A stretch of DNA of 64,000 nt from CAVVWJ01 sp965652025 (GTDB taxonomy: Bacteria > Gemmatimonadota > Gemmatimonadetes > Gemmatimonadales > GWC2-71-9): positions 1 through 64,000 of the forward strand of contig CBFGTM010000013.1 of NCBI GenBank assembly GCA_965652025.1. The letters run 5' to 3'. The notes under the pieces were generated by a model, which saw nothing but the letters and a program-made list of their open reading frames with translations, was not told the DNA's origin and did no database searches. Shown piece after piece: positions 24,274-30,281 of the stretch (position 1 is the stretch's first letter; each line of letters starts with the position of its first letter). The translations under genes were made by a program, and so were the position numbers.

Positions 24274-24357
24274 ACGTCGGACGCCTGGAGGGCGACGGCC
24301 CCTTCAGCGGACGGCTGGTCCGGCGGCCAACGTGGCGCCGGGCCTTTTGCGTGGGTG

Positions 24358-24957
24358 TTAACCTGACGGCGTGAGCCGGAACAGAACGTCGGCATGCACC
24401 ACGATGTCTTCATACATTCTGAGCACGCCAAGCAGCTTGCTGAGCCCGCCGATTCGGTAGTCCTTGAGATTCAGGGGAAAATCGCTGCGGACCCGCGCGT
24501 CGGATCCAGTGAACTGTATCGTTCCCGGCAGCTCGACATTTCGGGTGACGCCATGAATCCGAAGCGCACCCTTGAGGATCACCCCTACGCTGTCCGCCGA
24601 GCCGCCGGTGCGGGTAATGCCGGCCAGATCGAAACGGAGCACCGGATACTTCTCAGACTCCATCGACTTGTTGAGGTCCTTGTCCCGCTTCCGGTTTCCG
24701 GTCTTGAGCGTGCTGACCGGCGCCTCGACCCATCCCCGCACTCCCGGAAGGCTGGAAGCCCCCTGCAGCTGGCCGGAGACAGTTTTCGTGGTTCCGGTAA
24801 AGTCGCCGGCGGTGGCGTGACCGTCGAAGCTCAGCGTGCCCGCGATGGCCCGTCCCGGGGGGATGGGACGGGATTCCTGGGCCAACCCCGGTGTGCCCGA
24901 CAGACACGCCAGCAATGCGCCCAGCACCACGATCGCGTCAGGGAAGATCGAGTCCAT
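24358..24957 (-). CDS. YceI-family periplasmic protein
   Basis: 199 residues. A signal peptide (residues 1-26, ending GLAQ) precedes a YceI lipocalin-like barrel. Family features include GTLSFDGHATAGDFTGTTK, VRGWVEAPVSTLKTGNRKRD, the MESEKYPVLRFDL block and LKGALRIHGVTRNVELP. YceI proteins bind isoprenoid or amphiphilic ligands in the periplasm. Its start overlaps the end of the Fis-type regulator by 20 bases on the same strand, so the two are probably cotranscribed. Confidence 0.92.
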   Translation of the reverse strand: MDSIFPDAIVVLGALLACLSGTPGLAQESRPIPPGRAIAGTLSFDGHATAGDFTGTTKTVSGQLQGASSLPGVRGWVEAPVSTLKTGNRKRDKDLNKSMESEKYPVLRFDLAGITRTGGSADSVGVILKGALRIHGVTRNVELPGTIQFTGSDARVRSDFPLNLKDYRIGGLSKLLGVLRMYEDIVVHADVLFRLTPSG

Positions 24958-25312
24958 ACTTCCGAACCTTGTGCAGCAAGGTCGACCGGGAAATGCCCAG
25001 GATGTGAGCAGCCTTTCGCTTGTTGCCTGCGGTGAACTGCAGGACCCGGGCTATGTGCCGGCGCTCGGCGGCGTCCAGCGAATCCGGCTCGGTCTCGCCG
25101 AGCGAACCGATCGCGCGGCGCAACGTGGCCAGGTCGAGGTCAGGAAAATCGAGGTCGAGCAACAGGGTGTCGGCGTCCGCTCCCATGAGCCCTGCTGCTG
25201 CCGACGGGGTGGTGACCGCTATGATTTGGTGATCGGCGCGGCGCAGGAGCTCGGCGAGCTCGTCCCCTCGGGCGGCATCGCGATGCGCTACGAGAATCCG
25301 CAGCGGCTTCAT
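24938..25312 (-). CDS. small regulator: degenerate receiver plus Fis-type HTH
   Basis: 124 residues from the ATG at 25312 (MKPLRILVAHRDAARG). The N-terminal 75 residues resemble a trimmed receiver domain (LLLDLDFPDLDL). The C-terminal 45 residues are a Fis/NtrC-type HTH: ARVLQFTAGNKRKAAHILGI followed by SRSTLLHKVRKYGLD. It looks like the DNA-binding end of an NtrC protein without the AAA+ domain. It starts 37 bases beyond the terminator of the structured RNA and overlaps yceI downstream. Targets unknown. Confidence 0.8.
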   Translation of the reverse strand: MKPLRILVAHRDAARGDELAELLRRADHQIIAVTTPSAAAGLMGADADTLLLDLDFPDLDLATLRRAIGSLGETEPDSLDAAERRHIARVLQFTAGNKRKAAHILGISRSTLLHKVRKYGLDLP

Positions 25313-25348
25313 GGGTGCAATATACGGCTTCGGAGGATACAAAACGGA

Positions 25349-25378
25349 ACGGCCGTCTAGTCGTGGCTAGACGGCCGT
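25349..25378 (-). terminator. strong intrinsic terminator of the structured RNA
   Basis: A 12-bp perfect stem, ACGGCCGTCTAG (25349-25360) with CTAGACGGCCGT (25367-25378), and a six-base loop. On the minus strand it is followed by TTCCGTTTTG, giving a short T-run. It separates the RNA candidate upstream from the Fis-type regulator. Confidence 0.75.
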
Positions 25379-25764
25379 CCCCCGCATGGACTACCCAAGG
25401 TCGTGGCGTGTCAGCCGCCGTTCTTCTTTCACCTGCCACCGGTTGGCTGGTGCGCCGCTCGGGAGGGCTAGGTGAAGCCTTGGCTTCGATCCCCAGGCCG
25501 GATGGCCATCCCACCTGGTTCGTCTATGGGAGCGCTGCGAGTCAGATCGGGTCGCGGACCGACCTTTCGCACTGCACCCCGAGGCGCTAGATCGGGGCGG
25601 GTGAAGCACGCGACTGGCTTCACCTGCTTGAGCCGGGGTGATCACCGGGATCTGCGAGTGCCTGAGCCCTTGGTTGCGTCGGCCCTCTCCCCCGATATCC
25701 CGCTCAAACCCACCTACCGGCCGCCACTGCGACTGAGAGTCCCAGCACGTTCCTGTAAGCGCGT
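25379..25764 (-). ncRNA. unassigned structured RNA, about 390-415 nt
   Basis: There is no convincing protein frame here on either strand, although the stretch is over 500 bases long. The minus strand folds into many local hairpins: GGTGAAGC/GCTTCACC, CCAGG...GGATGGCCATCC...CCTGG, GGTCG/CGACC, CCCCGA/TCGGGG, CCCGG around GGTGATCACC, and GAAGCC/GGCTTC. A possible promoter TTGCGA (25798-25793), 16-base spacer, TATCTT (25776-25771) would start the RNA near 25764, and the strong terminator ends it. The length is like RNase P RNA or tmRNA. I looked for their conserved cores (GAGGAAAGTCC; the tmRNA tRNA-like ends) and did not find them. Confidence 0.5.
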
Positions 25765-25842
25765 GGGCCAAAGATAGGTTTCGGCCGATATCTCGCAAGT
25801 GCCCATGTTTCTTCGGGTTAGGCTACTACGGAGTGGAGCTGG

Positions 25843-25916
25843 TGTGGATAACTAAGGTATGGAAATCCTTCAGACTAGGCCCTTCCATCCACACGATGTT
25901 GACATGTGAATCCACA
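25843..25916. promoter_or_regulatory. cluster of DnaA-box-like sites
   Basis: A perfect TTATCCACA is present on the minus strand at 25843-25851. CCATCCACA (25885-25893) and GAATCCACA (25908-25916) match seven of nine bases on the plus strand. The region is less GC-rich than its surroundings and lies upstream of the RNA candidate. No origin genes are near. The stretch 25777-25918 holds nothing else that I can identify. Confidence 0.35.
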
Positions 25917-25918
25917 TC

Positions 25919-26482
25919 CTAACCGGCCGAAGGGCTCCGGGTAGATCCGGCGGGGAGGACCCGAATTCCCATGATCTGCAGAAAAGACTGGAGGCTGTGC
26001 TCGTAGCTGCGGATTGAGCGCTGGACCTTGATGGCGCGATCGTTCCCGTACCCCCTCACCCGCTCCCCCTGATCTTCCTGGCTCATGGCCGCGAACTCGG
26101 TTTCACAACGGCCCAGGACGGTCTTGAGGGTGTCGAGGGCAGTGACCAGCTCGCGCCGACGGGCCAGTTTATTCTGGTCACTCAGCTCCGCCGACTGCAC
26201 CACGTCGCGGGTCGGCGGAACGGCGCGGCGGGAGCGGGCGCAGGCGTCGCGCATGACCCGTGCGCGGGCAACCAGAGCCTGTCCGGAAGCAGTCGAGTAG
26301 TCCCGCTGGAGCCTCGCTGCCGCACCATCCACAGTGACCAGCGAGTCGCGGAGCACGACGATAGCATCCCGGAGCGTCGCCCGCGCCGAGTCGAGGGGGG
26401 GAGCTGGACGCACGACAGTCTGCGCCCCGAGCTCGGGGGCGATGAGTAATGCCATCACCCCCACCATCCTGAGACAGTTCAT
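25919..26482 (-). CDS. secreted helical protein of unknown function
   Basis: 187 residues from the ATG at 26482. The signal peptide MNCLRMVGVMALLIAPELGA ends before QTV. The mature part is mostly helical with many Arg, Asp and Glu residues (ARATLRDAIVVLRDSLVTVD, LARRRELVTALDTLKTVLGR) and one cysteine pair, DACARS and GRCETE. I do not recognise a family. The start overlaps the previous gene's stop by four bases (ATGA), so the two are cotranscribed. Confidence 0.6.
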   Translation of the reverse strand: MNCLRMVGVMALLIAPELGAQTVVRPAPPLDSARATLRDAIVVLRDSLVTVDGAAARLQRDYSTASGQALVARARVMRDACARSRRAVPPTRDVVQSAELSDQNKLARRRELVTALDTLKTVLGRCETEFAAMSQEDQGERVRGYGNDRAIKVQRSIRSYEHSLQSFLQIMGIRVLPAGSTRSPSAG

Positions 26483-27090
26483 GATTCCATTCCCACTTCG
26501 ATGTAGCGGTAGCTCGGTTCGCCTTCGGGTGAGGAGAAGAGGCAGCCCGCCGAACTGGAGGCGAACCAGCCGGCAACCAGCGGCCTCGGGAGGTCCAACT
26601 CGTTGATAATAGCCCCCAGCCAACGCCGCAGATGGCGGATCTCGGGTGCACGACGACTCAGCAAGGCCAGTAGCGCACCGGCGCCTGATGTCGCCCGGAG
26701 AAAGTGGGCCAGCCCGTGAGCCCGCTGAGTGAACTCGACCGCCTTGACCCCCGGCTCGTCGAACAGAATGGCTCCCTCGAACACATCCATGGGCGGAGCG
26801 TCCAGCCGGGGGCCCAGATAGACATAGCGTCTTCCCCCCTGTCCCTTCCGCTCGATTACGGCTGCTGCCGTTTCACTGGTGAGTCGGGCCGCATGGAGCA
26901 GGTCATCGTCCTGCAGGATCCCTACCGCGCCGGTCCACTCCAGGGCCGCGAGGGCCGTCTCGAGGGGACACCCGAGGGCATCATCGAACGCCAGCAGCCG
27001 AGGAGCTTCCCCGGCCCGAAGGACGAAGTGGGAAAGCCCCTCCGCCCGATCGGTGAAGGTCCGGACGGAGAGGGTCTGTGGCGCGGCCAT
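26479..27090 (-). CDS. unrecognised cytoplasmic protein
   Basis: 203 residues, no signal peptide or membrane segment. It is rich in leucine and alanine, with a beta-strand-like segment RRYVYLGPRLDAPPMDVFEG in the middle. No motif allows a function. The ATG at 27090 lacks a Shine-Dalgarno site, so it may be translated from a leaderless or very short transcript. It is divergent from the alkyltransferase gene and shares with it a 97-base spacer that holds a large palindrome, which suggests common control. Confidence 0.6.
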   Translation of the reverse strand: MAAPQTLSVRTFTDRAEGLSHFVLRAGEAPRLLAFDDALGCPLETALAALEWTGAVGILQDDDLLHAARLTSETAAAVIERKGQGGRRYVYLGPRLDAPPMDVFEGAILFDEPGVKAVEFTQRAHGLAHFLRATSGAGALLALLSRRAPEIRHLRRWLGAIINELDLPRPLVAGWFASSSAGCLFSSPEGEPSYRYIEVGMES

Positions 27091-27105
27091 GTGGTAAATG
27101 TACCC

Positions 27106-27143
27106 GAAAGTAGAGAACCAGGGAACGTTCCCTGGTTACTTTC
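27106..27143. promoter_or_regulatory. large palindrome between divergent genes (operator candidate)
   Basis: The core 27116-27137 is a perfect 22-bp palindrome with half-site AACCAGGGAAC. Outer arms GAAAGTA (27106-27112) and TACTTTC (27137-27143) extend it with a three-base bulge. The centre GGGAACGTTCCC contains abutting GAAC/GTTC half-sites like those in SOS boxes, but without the usual four-base spacer. It sits 16 bases before one start and 45 before the other. Confidence 0.6.
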
Positions 27144-27187
27144 CTCGCGCTAAGTTAGGTCATCAGGTCGAAATCGCAGAGGACGGG

Positions 27188-27709
27188 ATGCGTGTGGAGT
27201 GGACGTCGTACAGCTCGCCCATTGGCGCGTTGACGGTGGTGGAATGTGAGGCCGGCCCTCTCGTCATCGAGTTTCCCAATCGGGCTGTGACGATCAAGTG
27301 GGCGGTCCGCCTCCGGGCCGCCGTGCCGGAGCTCCACATTGCCCAGGGTGAATGTCGTCTGACGACGGTGTGGCTGGATGAGTACTTTGCCGGCGCTCCT
27401 CGGCCATTTCCCTTTCCCGACTATCTGAAGCGCTGGTTCGATCTGTCCCCCGCCCAGATCACCGTCTTCAAGGCGCTCCGAAAGATTCCCCTGGGAGAGA
27501 CCCGGTCCTACGACGCTGTGGCCCGGGCAACCCACCTGCACCCGCGGCAAATCGGCTGGCTGGTGGCGGCCAATCATCTGGCCATCCTCATCCCCTGTCA
27601 TCGAGTGGTGGGAAAGGACGGCGGGCTGGTGGGCTATGGGGGTGGATTGGCCAAGAAGAGATGGCTGCTGGATCATGAGCTGAGAGCGGCCGGCGTGGTC
27701 TTGAGATAG
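27188..27709 (+). CDS. ogt: methylated-DNA-protein cysteine methyltransferase
   Basis: 173 residues, the normal size for Ogt/MGMT. The active-site motif IPCHRVVGKDGG holds the acceptor cysteine. The DNA-binding part precedes it: TVFKALRKIPLGETRSYDAV and ATHLHPRQIGWLVAANHL. The normal motif has an arginine finger and AVGxAxxxNP; here this region reads RQIGWLVAANHL, a modest divergence. The protein removes O6-alkyl groups from guanine by self-alkylation. The in-frame ATG at 27188 is chosen over the upstream 27098 start, since the earlier part spans the palindrome and is not protein-like. Confidence 0.9.
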   Translation: MRVEWTSYSSPIGALTVVECEAGPLVIEFPNRAVTIKWAVRLRAAVPELHIAQGECRLTTVWLDEYFAGAPRPFPFPDYLKRWFDLSPAQITVFKALRKIPLGETRSYDAVARATHLHPRQIGWLVAANHLAILIPCHRVVGKDGGLVGYGGGLAKKRWLLDHELRAAGVVLR

Positions 27710-27773
27710 TCGAGCAAGGCTTTGCGCTACTGACGAGCGCGCGACCCGAGACCCGCAACTCGCGTCTACCCCG

Positions 27774-27961
27774 TTGACAAAACCGTGCTCCCGCATGACC
27801 TTTTGGCATGCAGAACGCTGTTCCTCCCTTCTATTTTTAAATAGCTTGGGCCGTCGGACGACATGTCCGGGCGGCTTTTTTTAGGGGTTTTTAACCCAGC
27901 CACACCGGCTGGGGGTTTTCCCCCCGGGGCCTTTGGGTCCCCTTTTCAAGAGGTTGCAGCA
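27774..27961 (+). promoter_or_regulatory. hairpin-rich leader of the cold-shock gene
   Basis: A TTGACA box lies at 27774-27779 with only weak -10 candidates; a second AT-rich stretch (CTATTTTTAAATAG) follows at 27832-27845. The leader then has a terminator-like hairpin (GCCGTCGGAC around 27851 with GTCCGGGCGGC, then seven Ts), CCAGCC/GGCTGG, and GGGG/CCCC pairs before the start. Long structured leaders are typical of cold-shock genes, where folding controls translation with temperature. The stretch 27710-27773 holds nothing that I can identify. Confidence 0.55.
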
Positions 27962-28162
27962 ATGGCGAAGGGCACGGTCAAGTGGTTCAATGATGCGAAG
28001 GGGTTCGGCTTCATCGCACAGGACGGTGGCAAGGACGTGTTCGTGCACCACACGGCAATTATCGCAGATGGCTTCCGTTCGCTTTCCGAAGGAGACAACG
28101 TGGAGTTCGAGGTGGTCGAGGGTCCCAAGGGACTCCAGGCCTCGAACGTCCGTAAGGTCTGA
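27962..28162 (+). CDS. cold-shock domain protein
   Basis: 66 residues. The sequence MAKGTVKWFNDAKGFGFIAQ contains RNP1 (KGFGFI), followed by RNP2 (VFVHHTAI), and ends NVRKV, the full OB-fold of CspA-type proteins. It binds single-stranded RNA and DNA as a chaperone. The ATG at 27962 follows AAGAGG. An in-frame extension to 27863 lies in the leader and is not protein-like. Confidence 0.97.
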   Translation: MAKGTVKWFNDAKGFGFIAQDGGKDVFVHHTAIIADGFRSLSEGDNVEFEVVEGPKGLQASNVRKV

Positions 28163-28202
28163 CACCCCAGCGCCCTTCCCATTAATCGCTAGTTAACAGC
28201 CA

Positions 28203-28226
28203 CCCCCCGCCATCAAAGGCGGGGGG
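28203..28226 (+). terminator. terminator after the cold-shock gene
   Basis: A perfect 9-bp stem, CCCCCCGCC and GGCGGGGGG, with loop ATCAAA, 40 bases after the stop. The following CTTCTGG has few Ts. Confidence 0.65.
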
Positions 28227-28297
28227 CTTCTGGCATCTCTCCAGTTACCGCCTGATTGACCGATACTCCTCGTATCTCGTACGAGGTCGTTTGTCCC

Positions 28298-28891
28298 ATG
28301 CTGACAGCGGTCCGCGCCAGCCTCATCGCAGCTCTCCTGCTCCTGCCATCGGGAGATCACGTCAAGGCCGCGCAGGCGGTGGGCGACAGCACCGGTCTCC
28401 AGTTCCTCGGGTTTCGGCCCGGCGCCCGGCTGGAGGAGCTCAACCGGCAATTGCGCAGCGTCGGTGGTGGCCCCCTTCGCTGTCGCAGAGCTCGCGCCGA
28501 TCAACGAGTCTCGGAATGCCGAGGGATTGTCGAAAGCCCGGACTCCCGGCCGCCGATCGAGGTGTGGGTCTCGGCCATCGACAGCGCCGCGGGTGTCATG
28601 ACCATCTCGGGACGGGTGGACTCGACCCAGCTGGAGGCCTGGCGGAGAACCTTGCAGGATCGCTACGGCCGAGTTGGGCTTCGGACCCAGGGAAAGCAGT
28701 CGATGCTGCAGTGGGTCAGGCGCGGCCGCATGATCCGCCTCACGTGGCGGTGGGAACGGCGGGAGCAGGTAGCATCCGTGAGTCTGGTCGACGGACACGT
28801 GCTGGACAGTTGGGGGAAGTCTCAGGTGCGCGCGGCGGCCACCGACACCAGTCGGCCAGCAGCCAGTCAACCCGACAGACGGACCAGGTAA
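28298..28891 (+). CDS. secreted protein of unknown function
   Basis: 197 residues from the ATG at 28298. The signal peptide (residues 1-25, LTAVRASLIAALLLLPSGDH...) precedes a mature domain with LQFLGFRPGARLEELNRQLR. Three beta-type segments follow, including IEVWVSAIDSAAGVMTISGR. A cysteine pair, LRCRRA and SECRGI, may form a disulfide. I do not recognise a family. Its last 25 bases overlap the end of the smr gene tail to tail. Confidence 0.6.
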   Translation: MLTAVRASLIAALLLLPSGDHVKAAQAVGDSTGLQFLGFRPGARLEELNRQLRSVGGGPLRCRRARADQRVSECRGIVESPDSRPPIEVWVSAIDSAAGVMTISGRVDSTQLEAWRRTLQDRYGRVGLRTQGKQSMLQWVRRGRMIRLTWRWERREQVASVSLVDGHVLDSWGKSQVRAAATDTSRPAASQPDRRTR

Positions 28892-29152
28892 CTCCCCTCG
28901 GTGTCCTCCAGCTCATAGTCGCGCACGATGCGACCCGACTCTTTCAAAGCGCGCAATAGGGCGCGAACCCGTGAGCGTATCGGCGCACCACCGCCGCCCC
29001 GACCTCGACCCGTGATCAGCCGGACCACTCCTCCCTGGCCGCGCTTTCCCTTGGGCTCGAAGGAAGCGCTCGGCATTGCTGACCGCCTCGAGCAGGCTCT
29101 GGCCGTGCAAGTCGAAGATCGCATCGGGTGAGCGGTCGGTCCAATCAGGCAT
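28867..29152 (-). pseudogene. Smr-domain gene interrupted by a one-base frameshift
   Basis: The first part (start 29152, MPDWTDRSPDAIFDLHGQSL) carries the Smr motif DLHG. The second (VVRLITGRGRGGGGAPIRSR through VRALLRALKESGRIV) carries the ITGRG motif and the C-terminus, but in the next frame. Both belong to one roughly 94-residue Smr domain, a nicking endonuclease or RNA-binding fold. Removing one C from the CCC at about 29048-29050 would restore a single frame with a natural join (FLRAKGKRGQGG). The event may be a sequencing error, a real mutation or, less likely, a programmed +1 shift. It is divergent from the binding-protein gene. Confidence 0.8.
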
Positions 29153-29165
29153 GCGGAAAGCTACT

Positions 29166-30281
29166 ATGAGCAGCAGACTGCTGATCGGATGGCTGATACT
29201 CTCCCTGAGCGCCTGTAACTGGTCTCAGGAGCCGGTTCGAATCGGGCTGGCCGGCTCGCTCAGCGACCCGGTCGGCATTCCCATGAAGCGGGCCGCCGAG
29301 CTGGCCGCCGAGGAGATCAATGCCCGGGGTGGGATCGGGGGCCGGCCGCTGGAGCTGGTGGAGCGCGACGACTACGCCGATCCGGATTCCGCGGTGTTCG
29401 TGGCCACCGACCTCTACGAAGCCGGCGTGTCCGCCGTGATCGGGCATCTGTTTTCCACCACTACCATCGCGGCCTCTCCGGTATACAACGGCGGGCGAGA
29501 CCCGGTGGCCGCGATTTCACCCTCCTCTTCGTCTCCTGAGATCTCGACCGCGGGAGACTATACCTTCCGCATCTGCCCCAGCGACCTGGCCCATGGTGGC
29601 GCGCTCGCCCGGTGGGTCTATGACACGCTTGGCCTCCATCGCGGTGCGGTGCTCTACCTCAACGACCAGTATGGCCGGGGCGTCCGGCAGGCTTTCGTGC
29701 GGGATTTCACTCGCCGAGGTGGCGAGCTGGTAGCGATCGATCCCTATCTGGGAGACACGCCGGCGGTGGGGGCCTATCTGGACCGGCTGGTCAAGCTTGG
29801 CACGGCCCAGTTCCTGGTAGTTGCAGGGAATCGCGCCGAGGCCGAGGAGATCTTGCGGCAGACCCGGACCCGCGGGCTGCGGGTGCCGGTGCTCGGTGGC
29901 GACGGCCTGGAAGGCATCGAAGAGGCCGGAGCTATTGCGGAGGGCGTCTATCTCTCATCGGCCTACCTGCCCACCCTCAACACCCCGGCCAACCGGGCGT
30001 TCTTGCTGGCTTATCGCAAGAAGTACCCCAGTGCCGGACTGCCCAACCAACCGGCAGCGGCGACCTACGATGCCGTCTACCTGCTCCGGGACGTAATTGC
30101 CAGGGCAGGTCCCAAGCGGCAGGACGTGCGCCGCGCACTGGCCCGCCTCGGTAGCCAGGACCCTCCTTTTCGGGGAGTCACCGGCACAGTGGCTTTTGAT
30201 ATCCGGGGCGATGTCCCCTATCAGGCCGTGTACATCGGCATCGTCCAGGACGGCGGTGTTCATCTCGCGAGGACCCGGTGA
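29166..30281 (+). CDS. LivJ-type periplasmic binding lipoprotein
   Basis: 371 residues. A lipoprotein signal (MSSRLLIGWLILSLSAC) is followed by a type I periplasmic-binding fold: VRIGLAGSLSDPVGIPMKRA, then AAELAAEEINARGGIGGRPL and the hinge region VIGHLFSTTTIAASPVYNGG. The family binds branched-chain amino acids, amides or urea. No permease or ATPase gene adjoins it. The stop overlaps the start of a chemoreceptor gene (GTGA), so the protein probably presents its ligand to that receptor. The ATG at 29166 follows GGAAAG; an earlier ATG at 29151 is possible. Confidence 0.88.
   Translation: MSSRLLIGWLILSLSACNWSQEPVRIGLAGSLSDPVGIPMKRAAELAAEEINARGGIGGRPLELVERDDYADPDSAVFVATDLYEAGVSAVIGHLFSTTTIAASPVYNGGRDPVAAISPSSSSPEISTAGDYTFRICPSDLAHGGALARWVYDTLGLHRGAVLYLNDQYGRGVRQAFVRDFTRRGGELVAIDPYLGDTPAVGAYLDRLVKLGTAQFLVVAGNRAEAEEILRQTRTRGLRVPVLGGDGLEGIEEAGAIAEGVYLSSAYLPTLNTPANRAFLLAYRKKYPSAGLPNQPAAATYDAVYLLRDVIARAGPKRQDVRRALARLGSQDPPFRGVTGTVAFDIRGDVPYQAVYIGIVQDGGVHLARTR

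Noticed and set aside
25379..25764. RNase P RNA, tmRNA, 6S RNA or a known riboswitch
   Set aside because: Length fits the first two, but I could not find GAGGAAAGTCC, the tmRNA ends or the cobalamin/SAM motifs. ACAGGAA occurs at the wrong end of the transcript.
25391..25798. 135-residue minus-strand frame in the RNA region
   Set aside because: Low-complexity basic sequence without a Shine-Dalgarno site; hairpins and the terminator explain the region better.
25843..25916. chromosomal origin of replication
   Set aside because: Only one perfect DnaA box, no AT-rich unwinding element and none of the usual origin genes (dnaA, dnaN, gyrB, rpmH, parAB).
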